Of a DNA stretch of 64,000 nucleotides, positions 37,301 to 48,119 are shown in pieces (within the stretch, counting starts at the first letter, position 1; the number at the start of each line of letters is the position of its first letter). The stretch is from Paramacrobiotus metropolitanus (taxonomy: Eukaryota; Tardigrada; Eutardigrada; Parachela; Macrobiotidae): contig NW_026570259.1 in NCBI RefSeq assembly GCF_019649055.1, positions 992,001 to 1,056,000 of the forward strand. The letters are read 5' to 3'. The position numbers and the translations under genes are program-made. The notes beneath the pieces were generated by a model, which was not told the DNA's origin, did no database searches, and saw nothing but the letters and a program-made list of their open reading frames with translations.

Positions 37301-40300
37301 AGCGCCAAAGATCTCACCATTCCTCATTATGTTGGGACATTTCTGACATATAATCCCATGCTAGAACATCTTGTATACGGATCGCGTGATATGCTGATGC
37401 TGAAGCGAGTCGATCTGCACAAGCAGGGTCCAGTAGACCGTTTCCAGAAGACTCACGACGAACCAATAGTGGCGGCACTGTACAACGATTTGTTTGAGTG
37501 TATTGTGACGGCCTGTCAGGAATCAACGATTATGGTGTGGAACTTTCTTACTGGCGATAAAATTATACAGTTCCGCAATGCACATACCGTCGTACACAAC
37601 GGCAACACCGTACAAGTGCCGATTAAAAGCATGTGCTTTGATGCAAACCAACGCCGATTGCTGAGCTGCGGATCGGTTTGTAGTGTGACCTTCCCCCGAC
37701 TGCCTAGAGCATGCTGCAAAGCTGATTTTTAACTGTTTTATTATAGGACGGAATTATTAAAATCTGGAATTTCAATAACGGCGCATGCTTATCGTCATTT
37801 GACCATTTGTCGGGCGCCGACCTGAACGTCGTACGCTACCAAAAAAACCGTGATCTGGTAATGTCAACCGGGTGGAATCAGTATGTGTTCATGGTGCGGG
37901 ACACCCGAGGGGAGGATGAGGTCGACGAGACTGTTTATGAATGGGAAAAAATTCACCGATCAGACATCACGGTGATGGAAATAATATATTCTTCGGACGA
38001 TGTTGATTTGACATTGAGTAAAACAGCTTCCGACGAATATCTAGAGCCGGAAATTAGGCCATCTAGTCAGGCGTCCTATATTCCGTCCAAAATTAAAAGG
38101 AAAAGTTTCGAAGACCTGCAATTTCTGGACAAAGAACCCGAGATTTCTTCGGGGCATTCAACGAACGGCAGCAACAGACAACTGCCGAAAGTGAGTAAGG
38201 AAGAAATCTTTGCGGTGGCTAGCGTTCACGATGAAGAGGAACAGACAGAACAAAATAAGGAAACTGGCGCATCTGAGAGTGGGGTGGAGGACATTAGTGA
38301 AAGCGACGATAGCGAAGCCAGCAGCGCCGCTGAACGACGAAAGCTGTCTGATGATGGCTCGTACGCAGTTACTGGCAGTTCAGATGGAGAACTGATTGTC
38401 TGGCATCTCTTCAGCGGGCAACCCATCTGCTGCCTGAATACCGATGGCAACCCATTAGCCTTGTCAAGAATGGCCAGAAATACTCATGCCGGTCTGCTGA
38501 TTAACGATTTCCCAAAAGTGGAGCTCAAAGATAGCGGCAGCTTAGAAGTACGCAATAAAATTTTCCGCCAAAATCCATGATAAAAATTCGTTCTATTTTA
38601 TGTTACTAATTATGGTTATTATTATCGCACTGTTGAATGCTTTATTGTAGGATCTTAATCAGAAAGATTTTTTATTATTTTAGACATTTTTGAATTTGCA
38701 AACAGCACAGCATACTACACCACTGCGCAAAAATCTTATGGTGAGCCCAGACGATGCCATCAGTATTCCTAAAACAGCATTGCAGTCCAGGACTACAGTG
38801 ACTGCTATCCTGATTTTGGAAAAGCGACCACTCAATGATGGGCACACAGCTTGTCTCATCACTGCATCCACCGATGGATTTATAAGGGCGTGGTCGATTC
38901 ACCACACAAACGGAGGACTAAAAGCTCTGTTTTTTGCTGGTCATCGTATAGGCTCATTCGTTCAAACAATGACCACCGATCCGGAAAACGAGCTTCTGTT
39001 CACCGGTGACACCAATGGTTACGTGAAGGTTTGGCTGTTGTGTGAATGGGCTCAATCGGACAAGCATTTATTCCACCACCGGCATGGTTTTGATCCGCGG
39101 CATTTCCCGTTCATCAAGCGACACAAGTTCTTCTCGCCGGTTATAGCATTTCGAGCCAATCATATCATGCAGCAAACCGTATCTACCCTGCCCTCATCCC
39201 AACGTGGATATTATCAGCAACCATACTTACTGAACTCGTACCAAGCACATCTTCTTCGCATAACGCAAATTCAGATTGTGCCAGGAAAATCTGTGATTAT
39301 TACCGGCTCCGCGGACTGTTCAGTACGTTTGTGGCATTTTTCTGGTTTGTATCTGGGAACACTCGGCCAACCGCTTGATTTCGGGCATGAAGTTGGCAGA
39401 TCGTCACAGACACTGCCGGAGATTACATCGACAACCGATCTCGACGACGAAAACTTTCTTAATGAGGACGAAGACCCCGATGAGATCGTACTGAAACCGA
39501 AAGTTATTGTCCCAGTGGATCTTGCCGTACGTGGAAGCGCGGTCACTCTCAATGTTCTTCACACTACTCAGCATAAGCGTACCATTGTCCCGGAGAGTGC
39601 ACTGAGGGAGTTAAACGAAAGTGAACCGGCTTCTGGGCATGACTTGCACCCTCGAGCGGACTACATCGCGGCACTTGGCGAACTGCAAATAAAAAAGCAA
39701 CCGACTAAAGACGTCCCGTTAGAAGCGGTGACCTATCCAAGCTTTCGGGAGAATGAGAAAGGACAAGAAGACCTAGTCTTTTCTCATGTACCTCTGAAGA
39801 ACATCGTGCATGTTGGCGGGCTAAAAGATGTTGTTCCGGAAAAGCTGTTCCAGTTTAATTTGGGAAATACGCAGGCTGCACTGTTAGAGAAATTGCCACC
39901 TGATCTCAAACAGCCGTTTCTCAGTCTATACAAAGCTGGACATCTCACTGGCAATGCTCTAAATGATCTTGCGCAGCTGGTGATTACACGGGAAAATGGC
40001 CTTAGAGTACCCAGAGCCACTAACCAGCTACGCTTGCGGGTGGAGAAAAAGGTCCGACTACGCGAAGGCCGGCGCTCCCGCTCGACACAGAATCATGAAA
40101 AGACTCCTACAGGAAAGCAACGGCAACCGTCTGGTGCGAGACCGAATACTACGTCTTCAGCTACTCCCCATGAAAAACATACCAAGGGAAGGGGTGACAG
40201 ATCATCCAGTCAAGGCACCCCCGAAAAGAGCGAACATGATCGCGAAGTGCCGATGCGAAATTATGGGATTCATGCCTCCGCACTAAAGGAAGGCAAAGTG

Positions 40301-41323
40301 CCTGCAAAGAAACTATTGAAAGTTAAGAGTAAGTGGCAGAAAGTTGTGCCATTGATTCGCGCTGTCACACTGGTCAAGTCAACGGTCAGCATTGAGTCCT
40401 CGGAAGAATCGATGGGACTAGTAACAGGAAGGCCTTCCGAGCTTAACCGTACATTACTGACCAGAATGCGCGAATCAGAGCAAGAGTTCGTTGAGCCCCT
40501 GGCCAACGAGCAGCGGCGGAATGCGAAATTTGAATATTTAGATATAGTGGAGCACGGCGGCTCCGATACTGAACAAGCACGACCATATCTTCCGACTATA
40601 AGAAGAGATGCCGATTTCTACAAGGAACTCACGCAGGCAGATGCCGCGCGAATACTGGTTACCATTGGTGGAAAAAAGAAAACAATCATCAAGAAAGTAC
40701 GGAGCAACGCATCTATGGACCAGATTCAGAGAGTTTACAAAATGGTGGATTTTGGTTCCGGAAGAAAGAGTGATACGAAGCGAGGTGCGCTCGGGCTTAT
40801 GGTGCCGCCCGAACCGCGACGCTTGCCCAGTATTATCAAAGGTCAAATCAATAGTTCGGGAAAGCGAAGTCTTGCGGAGATTGATCTGTTGGCGCATGAA
40901 GAAGATGCTGGTGTTAAAAATCAGAATATCTGGGGTGATCAAGAGTCTTTACCCATATTCCAAACAAAGATCAGCACACTGAGCGTACATGGGAAACGAA
41001 AATCCATCCAGCATGCAACCCGAACAGAGATGTTGAAAGAAGCTGGCGAACGTCTGGGATACTACATAGAGAAGTCTCCGGGACTTAAATCAAAGGTTCA
41101 TCGCACCACTGCAGCAATTGTTTCAAGGTTAAAGCAGCGAGGCGGAGTGTTTCCCAAACAGCGACCATTTACAAACCGGTATCTGTACCGACAGCTTTCT
41201 GATTCGGTGCTGCTGCCGCATGATCCGTATCGAAAAGACGATCACTCACCGCCAAGGACACTTGAGGACTACCTGCGTTATGAACTGGAGCAAACTGTGG
41301 CTCAAAATGCCATAAAGAGTTAG
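34327..41323 (+). CDS. EF-hand and WD40 repeat protein, WDR49/WDR64/WDY group
   Basis: Members of this group are large beta-propeller proteins of motile cilia and sperm; the fly member is WDY. The first exon (34327-35187) encodes about 290 polar residues rich in Arg/Ser (RKRQRKSRQSSSSEGRRR). Exon 2 (35247-35912) carries a degenerate and then a canonical EF-hand loop (DANCDGNVDWNE). From 36268 the propeller exons follow, with WD blades such as GSKNRSVQVWNPDN, SNQTVKVWDFKDQ, QESTIMVWNFLTG and DGIIKIWNFNNG. An acidic Ser/Glu insert lies at about 38140-38330, and blades continue with SSDGELIVWHLFSG. The last exon (about 38685-41323) is a single long one, with TDGFIRAWSIHH, TNGYVKVWLLCEW and SADCSVRLWHFSG, then a roughly 500-residue basic tail. 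Junctions from 35187 to 37750 are phase-consistent. The penultimate exon end (about 38547, donor GTACGC) is inferred. AATAAA lies at 41613. Confidence 0.85.
36190..36265. repeat. Imperfect short repeat in intron
   Basis: TTATTGTATCCCAGTTT, TTATTGTATCGTATTAC and TTATTGTATCCCGGTTT occur in succession within the intron before the 36268 exon of the EF-hand/WD40 gene. This looks like a degenerate local duplication. Confidence 0.6.
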
Positions 41324-41724
41324 CTTCAACCTAGCTCCTAAAAGATTAAGTGAAGCCAGCAACGAAGATTTTGGCGAAAGACCCTGAGAAGTACAACATA
41401 GTTCAGCCAGACAGTTGTTCCACTTTTAGCTTACACAATTTTTACAAGTGGGCCTTTTAGATGGCTATTCTGAGCTTTGTACGCTTAAGCTTGCCGCTAA
41501 TTTGTTAAAATGTCGGGTTTGCAAGAGCACGGATAATCTAAGCCCAATATACAGTATCGCTGACCGCTGGACAAAAGAAAATCAGATGTTTCCATAGCGT
41601 TAAACTTCATTCAATAAACAGTAAAGCTCTCTGAATGGCGCTCAGAAATATCTGTCCAGTATTTGCGCTTTGAGATTGAGATTCGGAAAATTGTAAGATA
41701 TATTCCAAAAACAGCCGCACTGCC
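41324..41724. other. Intergenic region
   Basis: About 400 bp comprising the probable 3' UTR of the EF-hand/WD40 gene and the short promoter of the Link-like gene. Apart from the AATAAA at 41613 nothing was recognised. Confidence 0.4.
41613..41618 (+). terminator. Polyadenylation signal candidate
   Basis: AATAAA in TTCAATAAACAG lies about 290 bp after the stop of the EF-hand/WD40 gene and about 110 bp before the next start codon. Confidence 0.5.
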
Positions 41725-42432
41725 ATGAAAACGTTCTACGAAGCAATCCTCTGCGTACTACCAGCTCTGATTATTATAAGCAATGCTGATTTGTTCCCAC
41801 ATTCTCGGTTGAGACGCTCAGTAGAAATCGAGCGTCAAGTTGCTGTAGACCATCAACCCTTCCATCAATTCGCTAAGCGAGAAGAAGACGAAATTCCGGA
41901 ACGACAATCTGTCTCCAGTGGAATGCAAAATGGCGCCGTTGTGCCGGAAAACGATGCGCCTTTGGCATTTTCCGATGGACAGCATTTCCATCCCGCTCCA
42001 ATGGAAGCATTCCTCGTGAACAACAAGGTCAAAATGGGCAATAATACGGGTGCCTATACCAAGAAGCAAGCCATGGACATCTGCAATCTCTACTTTGCTC
42101 AGCTGGCAACTCAACGGCAGCTGACTACAGCCTGGTTAGCCGGAGCCGAGTGGTGCTGGTATGGACATGTTGTGGAAGCGCTGTTGGCTCTCCCCATTAA
42201 TTCCCCCGACATGATGTCAAAATGCCCGGGTCATGATGGGAAAAAAGGCCCCCGTGTAGTTGAGTATGTTACAGAGGGACTTTCTGGTGCCACTTGCTAC
42301 GGAGTCAAGCCGCCGCGCAACTTTACGAAAACATACGGAGATGAGATGTTAACCGTGCTGCCATTTAATCCCAAAAGATGGAGCCAGTTCAGTGGTATTA
42401 GTCGAGCTCAGAAGCAAACTGCAACACAGTGA
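41725..42432 (+). CDS. Secreted protein with Link-module-like domain
   Basis: An intronless frame of 235 residues. Residues 1-21 form a signal peptide (MKTFYEAILCVLPALIIISN). A furin-type site RLRR sits at residues 28-31, and an acidic linker follows to about residue 105. From residue 110 the pattern resembles a hyaluronan-binding Link module: the MDICN..FAQLATQRQLTTAW opening, then cysteines 120, 144, 167 and 191 and a PI pair at 157-158 before the third cysteine. Family Link modules have four cysteines with similar spacing and the same AT..QL....W and PI features. The usual aromatic/YG ending is changed to ATCYG. Hyaluronan binding is not shown and the divergence is large, so a related C-type-lectin-like fold is the alternative. 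The gene is followed by an EF-hand gene on the same strand. Confidence 0.6.
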   Translation: MKTFYEAILCVLPALIIISNADLFPHSRLRRSVEIERQVAVDHQPFHQFAKREEDEIPERQSVSSGMQNGAVVPENDAPLAFSDGQHFHPAPMEAFLVNNKVKMGNNTGAYTKKQAMDICNLYFAQLATQRQLTTAWLAGAEWCWYGHVVEALLALPINSPDMMSKCPGHDGKKGPRVVEYVTEGLSGATCYGVKPPRNFTKTYGDEMLTVLPFNPKRWSQFSGISRAQKQTATQ

Positions 42433-42898
42433 TGGTGAAAATCGTTTCCTAAACTTTTAATTGTTTCTGATACGATCGCTGTCAGACTCCTTGTCGTGAC
42501 GAAAAATAACAAATGAAATGCTGAGCAATTTCCCACATAATACGTAACTGTAGTTTGTAGGTAACCCACCCAGCTTATTAACGAATGCAAATTCAATGGT
42601 ATCTGACCCTAGCCTAGAACGGGCGCGGGGCAAACTTCCAATTAAGGCTCTTTTTTAAGGCCTTGTAAACGAAGAAACCGTAACACAATGCAGTTATATA
42701 TTTTTAACGAGTAGAGAAACCTTTGCTGTTGCTCTGTAGATGGAAAGTCAAAGTCACTGCCAACGATTTTCATTGGCAACAACTGCCCGCCAGCGTTTTG
42801 GATCAAACTTTTTAATTCATGCCCAGCCTTTTTATCAGCATTATTTTCTGTGAAGATAAAAACCTAATTTAAATTTATAGGGTTTGTAAATTAAATTA
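42433..42898. other. Intergenic region
   Basis: About 465 bp, AT-rich towards the right end. No supported feature. A short frame beginning at 42741 (MESQSHCQRF) lacks a usable donor and was not adopted as a coding exon. Confidence 0.35.
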
Positions 42899-43931
42899 AT
42901 GGGTCTGGGTTTGAGCTTTCCCATATCTCGTCAACCAGTCTCCTACGTTTTGCCAGAGAAGTTTAATACGCTGGGTAATCATCCGCTTTAATATAAAATT
43001 TAATATGCTTTGAGTGACTTTCTGAACAGCATAGGTTTTGATACAGATTTTGGTATCCATCAGGCGAACTGAGAAATACGGAAGATGCGGCTGAAGATGA
43101 AGAGCAAGGCGAAAGTATTTACGACGGTAATTACTTTGTTTTACTATTAACCAGAGAAATTATTTGTCAAACACCTGCCCGAAAACATAATCTTTTCCAT
43201 TCAGAAGAACTTGCAAGTAAATATTGAAAATGCGCTTTACTATGAATGTGCAGCAAACCACAACCTAGCAGGTGCTCAAAACCATATTATAAAATTACAC
43301 AGGCGTTCACGAGGCCCATCTTAGTGAACATCACGAGGAAAGAGACCGCATCAACATCTGCGTCCGGAAATATATTGGTAAACGTAATTCATAAACATAC
43401 TAGTATTTAAAAGTTTTTATGCCGCCTCTGCAAATTTCACTTCATGCAGCTGTGGATTACGAAGAGATTATGAAGAAATATCCTAAACTCACCAGAGAGG
43501 ATATCAAAGATTATCAAATAGAGTTTAAACTGTTGGACCTAAACCAGGACGGTTTACTCGACTTCGATGAATTGTGAGTTCACATTCTCAATCGTATCAC
43601 AAATCCGCAATACAAACGTGTGACCTTTAACCTAGACCTTAAATTATGCAGGTCTCAACTGCTAGACAACATTGGCGATAATTCCAATCGTGAGAAAAGA
43701 CAACTGCTCTTCCAGGAGATCGACGTTGACAATTCGGGTTTATTGGACTTTGACGAATTTCTGACTTTAATGGACATCTTAGCAGGGAAACCCAAGACTG
43801 ATCAACCGGAGGAAGGATCTCTCGGCGCTAGGCAGAACATGATGGCCGAATACTTTATGAGAGCGGGCGAAATTAATCGGAGAATTCGTCGAATGAATTT
43901 ATTCGATCAGATAACTAACAAGTTATTTTAG
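42899..43931 (+). CDS. Two-EF-hand calcium-binding protein, possible N-myristoylation
   Basis: Exons 42899-42974, 43064-43126, 43303-43377, 43450-43573 and 43652-43931 join in consistent phase into about 205 residues. The start MGLGLSFPISRQ places Gly at position 2, compatible with N-myristoylation. An acidic stretch (NTEDAAEDEEQGES) precedes two canonical calcium loops, DLNQDGLLDFDE (exons 43450-43573) and DVDNSGLLDFDE (last exon). The C-terminal tail is basic and ends NLFDQITNKLF. The protein is therefore a soluble or membrane-tethered calcium sensor; the subfamily was not recognised. The first exon rests on phase agreement and start context only, so the true N terminus could differ. The 3' end converges on the minus-strand Ly6-type gene. 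Confidence 0.72.
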
Positions 43932-44268
43932 TTATCCGTGGCCTATTTACTGTTAACAACGTAACTTTAGAGGATATTTTTGTAAGTTTACTCTTGACGG
44001 CATGTGTTTTACTGTAAGGCGTAAGCTTTTGGGAAATGTCCATGGCTGACTTGTGACTTTTGGAGCATTGCTTATTATAACTATCTATAATGTAATAATA
44101 ATCAGGCAGTACCGTCAATTTTCCCAAAGACGTGTACCAAGACGTGTTCCAAAAAATGAAGAAAAAACTGGGTCCATATAATAGTAAAGTTTGTTTAACC
44201 AATCTTTCTGTTTAATTTTATTCAGACAAAACCACGGCACCTTGAAAGACAACAGGTAACCAGATTTT
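43932..44268. other. Intergenic region between convergent 3' ends
   Basis: About 340 bp shared by the 3' regions of the EF-hand gene (+) and the Ly6-type gene (-). A reverse-strand AATAAA lies at 44217-44222. Nothing else was recognised. Confidence 0.45.
44217..44222 (-). terminator. Polyadenylation signal of the GPI-type Ly6 gene
   Basis: TTTATT on the plus strand reads AATAAA on the minus strand, about 50 bp beyond the Ly6-type stop codon. Confidence 0.6.
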
Positions 44269-44778
44269 TTAGCGAATTAGTAATAGAAGTAAAGCGTGAA
44301 ACAGTAACGAACTCAACAGCGAAATTTGTTTTCCCTTAGCGCCGGAATCATCACCTGCCTCCAGTACAATTTCGGAAGCCGTTCTGTTGTTGCAGTAGTC
44401 AGTATCGCAAATGCAGTAATAACTGGTGGCACCGGGGGCATCCCTATAACACCCCATACCAGTCCTTTCTGGATATACGTCGCTCAAGTCCTGACATCCT
44501 TTAATTCTCATTTCAGCACGCTTCTCTGACGTTCCGTTTTTGTCTTTTACGACTAAACGTTCGTCAACAGCCGCCCTTTCAGCACAGTTTCCCGGACAAT
44601 TAACAGGTTTGTATAGAGATACATTTTGCTTTCCTCCGCGCCACCACTGCCAGCAATCATTCAAGGGGCTTTTTTCGCTTTTGAATTTGCATTCATAGCA
44701 CATAGTTGCGATTCCGTGTGACGCATAGTTGACAATTGTTAATATGATAAGCGCAACAATTCCGCAAAGCGAATACAT
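44269..44778 (-). CDS. GPI-anchored Ly6/three-finger domain protein
   Basis: An intronless frame of 169 residues. A hydrophobic signal peptide (IVALIILTIVNYASHGIA) leads directly into MCYECKFKSEKSPLNDCWQW, the opening CxxC of a Ly6/uPAR-type domain. Later cysteines (NCPGNC, GCQDL, GMGCY) lead to the terminal YYCICDTDYCNN, the family's C.C....CN ending. A polar spacer follows (GDDSGAKGKQ) and then a C-terminal hydrophobic segment (LLSSLLFHALLLLLI), the layout of a GPI-anchor signal. The long insert between the first and second cysteine groups resembles invertebrate Quiver/Sleepless-type members, but no one-to-one assignment is made. Compare the secreted member at 29145-29577. Confidence 0.78.
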   Translation of the reverse strand: MYSLCGIVALIILTIVNYASHGIATMCYECKFKSEKSPLNDCWQWWRGGKQNVSLYKPVNCPGNCAERAAVDERLVVKDKNGTSEKRAEMRIKGCQDLSDVYPERTGMGCYRDAPGATSYYCICDTDYCNNRTASEIVLEAGDDSGAKGKQISLLSSLLFHALLLLLIR

Positions 44779-45704
44779 GCCTCTTTATGACAAACGAGAT
44801 AAATAAATTTCTGCAGGAGAAAACGAGAACACATTGATTGTGGTGAAACTGGAGCTTCACTTCAGATGATTTCATTGCCAGCGACTTTGGCGAGCTAAAT
44901 GGATGCCTGCATGAACGAAATGTTCATCGAATATCCCTCGACAAAATCATGATCGCAGCAGCTAGCAGCTCTTGTTTTGAAAATGTTTGTTGGGCCCCAC
45001 TGTAACCGTACGGGACTTTTAAAGTCCGCAATCAGAGCTTACTAATAGGAAATGGCTCTGAATCAATCCAACTGTCATAAAACTGTTCGTCCGATACAAT
45101 GGACTAATCGAGTAAGGGACAGAGATTATTTACTTATTATCGGTAATTACCGGTAATTTTGGTTTTAGCTAGTTTTAGTTGAATGAGGTACGGAGTTGGA
45201 AAAGGCAAAAGCGCTAAGCATGCCGTGGACGGTATCTATGTATTCGAACACATCATGCCACTGTAAATTCTTTATATTAAACTGCGCGCATGTGTACGGG
45301 CAGTCTGGTACTGTACTAACGATAAATTCCGAATGAGGAAGCACTGTAAATGAGTATGCACGCCAGTATTCCTACGCAGCCTTGATGTACACCAGCACAT
45401 CTCACATTGATGTAAATTGTAACTAGTATGTAATCTGACCATCTTGATGTATACCTTATCATCTTACTCATGCTACTCGGTAAGCCATCTTACTCGAATG
45501 TACATATTATTGGTGACTTTGGTTGTGTTTAAATTTTAGGGGGGCTTATTTTTTAGGTGGGTAATCAGAATCTGCAATTAAAACCAGAACCCGAAAATTC
45601 GTATCAGAAACTCAGAAAGACTGCAAAATGCTGACCCCATTGGAGCAGACTCAGCAGAGTCTTGTCGATCTGACTTACTGTAATTTCTACCATTTTTCAG
45701 AATT
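44779..45704. other. Intergenic region upstream of EXOC5
   Basis: About 925 bp lie between the divergent Ly6-type gene and EXOC5. A loose cluster of TTGATGTA-containing segments occurs at 45380-45460. A 3' splice-like TTTTTCAG lies just before the EXOC5 start, so a 5' UTR intron is possible. No other feature was seen. Confidence 0.4.
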
Positions 45705-48062
45705 ATGCCAGCTGTAGTAAGCCGAACAAAAAATCCGGTTGACCCGGAAAGACTTCGTCAAGATTTGTCCGACCCTCACTTTGATGTAGACGAATTCCTG
45801 GAAAACTTTATCAAGCAGAGTGCCATACAGCCTGCCACAACAGCGTTGCAAAACGTACAAGCACAACAGAATCCTTTGATTAGTGATCTGAATAAGGAAT
45901 ACTTATTCACACTTAACAATGCCGCAGAATACGGAGCAGACATGGATCACACTTTGCAGAAATTGGATGACCTTTTTGAAGCCTGCGTTCACCTTAATGC
46001 AAAAGCACTTATGCAACACAGAAATGCGGAATCGACCCTAATTAGTGCGGAAGACAACGCCGTGGAGCAGTTGGAGCGGCGCGGAGATATGGTTAAACGA
46101 AGGCTGGGAGAAATTGATGGGCTAGAGCACGAGTTGGCTAACTTGACAGAAAAGCTGAGCAATTTGGGCGGAATACTGATCTCTGTGGTGGAGCCAAACG
46201 AAAAGTTGAAAAAAGTGCACAAACTTCTTTCGCATTTTGTTGACCTGAATGCAGTGGGAATCAGCGATCTTACCTATCCGGAGCTGGTGGAGCGCAGAAA
46301 TACCATGGAAGATTATCAAGATGCAGCAGAAATCCTGCTCGTGCTTAAGTCCATATCGGGAACGTTAGAATTAGCCAAAGAAAATCCTTATAAAAGGGCA
46401 TGTGTCAAGATAAGCGCTCTATATGAAGACATAGAAAATGACCTGGTTGCTCTGTTTTTGCGAGCATTCAAAGAGAACCCAATGGACAAAAACCTTATGC
46501 AACAAACCGCATCTGTCCTACAAAATTTTTCAACCGGTTATATGAGGGTTATCAATGAATTTATCCAGTGGATAATTAATTCCAGCGCTAATAGTCCCGA
46601 TGATCCCTTCAATAAGATTATTCATGCTTGCGACATGACCTACAAATTGGTTTTCGAAATTTTTCCCTCGCCTGAAACGGTTATGGATAAATTCATTACG
46701 TACTTAGCCTGTGCAGAGCTAGAAGAGGTGATTCATACGTCGTTAGCAAGCTGTGGGAATACACTGGAAGGACGAGAGCTGTACCTGACAAAGGTAGCGG
46801 AATATTACAGGCGTATCATGCAGCTACAAGGCCCACTGTCAAAATTTTGCAGTGTACGGATGCATAATATCCTTAAAATATTACTGAGCACCCATTTGGA
46901 TACATACGGGAAAGCAGAAAGCCGCTTTTTTCGCAGCCGTTGCAACCTTATTGTGCAGCAGTATTACGACGTACTTGCAATGGATTTTGGATCCATTAAG
47001 CTCGGACCAATACAAATGCGAGCCGAAGGGAAAGACGTGGCTTCGACTGTTCCGATTGGTAGCGCGGCTCCAGCGAAAGCGATACCGACTATAATTGGAG
47101 ATTATTTACAGAACAAGGAAATCGCGTATGAGTCAAGAATTCTCAGCCACTCTTTGGCGCTGAACATTCTTCACGAGCTGCAAAAATCCGCCAGTCGTGC
47201 ACACGCACTGCTGAGTCGCAACGAGCTAGCCAGTTGCTTGCTGGAGATGGGACAGACAGCTATTCGACATATTCTGTTTGTGCATGCTGAATACGGGCTG
47301 GACGCTGGTTTGCGCATGCTGCCTCTGCCGGAGCCCAAAACCGAGCCAAAGTTGGCGTTTTTTAGATTGATCCCGTTGGCTATCAGGATTTGTGACTTAG
47401 TGCATCATGATCTTCCAGTCTGCTTACATGGTATGCAGCGATCAAAAGGTCACTCCGCTAAACTCTCTGCCACACTTACGGCAGCGCGCGATAGGCTAGA
47501 ACAGAAGATCACAGCCGGGATCGAGTACTGTCTGAATTCAGCGATGCACTGGGTGCAAGTGATGCTATCCCAGCAGAAAAAAGCTGAATACATTCAAGTG
47601 AATCCTGCAACCACCCCGACGGCAAAACGCGTGGTGGCATTTTTCACGAAAGTCTGCTCTCTCGTTACTGATTTCGTCAACAACCAGAATCGCGAAAACA
47701 TCAGAAGGGAGATGGGTTTGCGATTTCATCGAGAAATTCTGGACCATTTCGAAGTGTTCAAGTACTCCACGCAAGAGGGAATGGTCTGCCTCTGTGAGCT
47801 AAAAGAGTATAAGGAGTGTGTACTGCAGCTCAAGCAAGACTCTATAACCAGGTTGTTTGAGGATATGCTTTTGGTGGGAAATCTTCTGGTTTGCAGTAAA
47901 TCAAGTCTGTCGAAGATCAGTTCTGAAATCTCTTCGGAAGTGGACAGTGCAAGTTCACTTCAGTATTTTCTTAGGTTACGTGAGGATTATCAACCCCCTA
48001 AAGATCGTCCCTCTACTGTTTCTTTGACGGGCTTGTCCCGAAGTAAATCTCTGATCAACTAA
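45705..48062 (+). CDS. EXOC5: Exocyst complex component 5 (Sec10)
   Basis: Sec10 is a subunit of the octameric exocyst, which tethers secretory vesicles at the plasma membrane and also functions in ciliogenesis. The single uninterrupted frame encodes 785 residues, somewhat longer than the roughly 708 of human EXOC5. It opens with a short N-terminal region (DVDEFLENFIKQ), then a heptad-rich coiled coil (about residues 80-160), then the helical-rod blocks typical of Sec10. Recognisable motifs include VHKLLSHFVDLNAVG, the rod segment around IFPSPETVMDKF, the SRCNLIVQQYYDVLAM block and the C-terminal MGLRFHREILDHFEVFKYS followed by CELKEYKECV. The family assignment rests on these ordered matches. 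The start ATG follows TTTTCAGAATT, compatible with a spliced 5' leader. The absence of introns in 2.36 kb is unusual in this intron-rich window. Confidence 0.92.
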   Translation: MPAVVSRTKNPVDPERLRQDLSDPHFDVDEFLENFIKQSAIQPATTALQNVQAQQNPLISDLNKEYLFTLNNAAEYGADMDHTLQKLDDLFEACVHLNAKALMQHRNAESTLISAEDNAVEQLERRGDMVKRRLGEIDGLEHELANLTEKLSNLGGILISVVEPNEKLKKVHKLLSHFVDLNAVGISDLTYPELVERRNTMEDYQDAAEILLVLKSISGTLELAKENPYKRACVKISALYEDIENDLVALFLRAFKENPMDKNLMQQTASVLQNFSTGYMRVINEFIQWIINSSANSPDDPFNKIIHACDMTYKLVFEIFPSPETVMDKFITYLACAELEEVIHTSLASCGNTLEGRELYLTKVAEYYRRIMQLQGPLSKFCSVRMHNILKILLSTHLDTYGKAESRFFRSRCNLIVQQYYDVLAMDFGSIKLGPIQMRAEGKDVASTVPIGSAAPAKAIPTIIGDYLQNKEIAYESRILSHSLALNILHELQKSASRAHALLSRNELASCLLEMGQTAIRHILFVHAEYGLDAGLRMLPLPEPKTEPKLAFFRLIPLAIRICDLVHHDLPVCLHGMQRSKGHSAKLSATLTAARDRLEQKITAGIEYCLNSAMHWVQVMLSQQKKAEYIQVNPATTPTAKRVVAFFTKVCSLVTDFVNNQNRENIRREMGLRFHREILDHFEVFKYSTQEGMVCLCELKEYKECVLQLKQDSITRLFEDMLLVGNLLVCSKSSLSKISSEISSEVDSASSLQYFLRLREDYQPPKDRPSTVSLTGLSRSKSLIN

Positions 48063-48119
48063 ATAACAAACGTTTTTGGCAAGACTGCAGAAAAGAAACT
48101 GCTACCACGCGCACCCGGA

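Noticed and set aside
42741-42857. Short frame MESQSHCQRF as first exon of the EF-hand gene
   Set aside because: No usable donor leads in phase to the next exon; the exon at 42899-42974 fits better.
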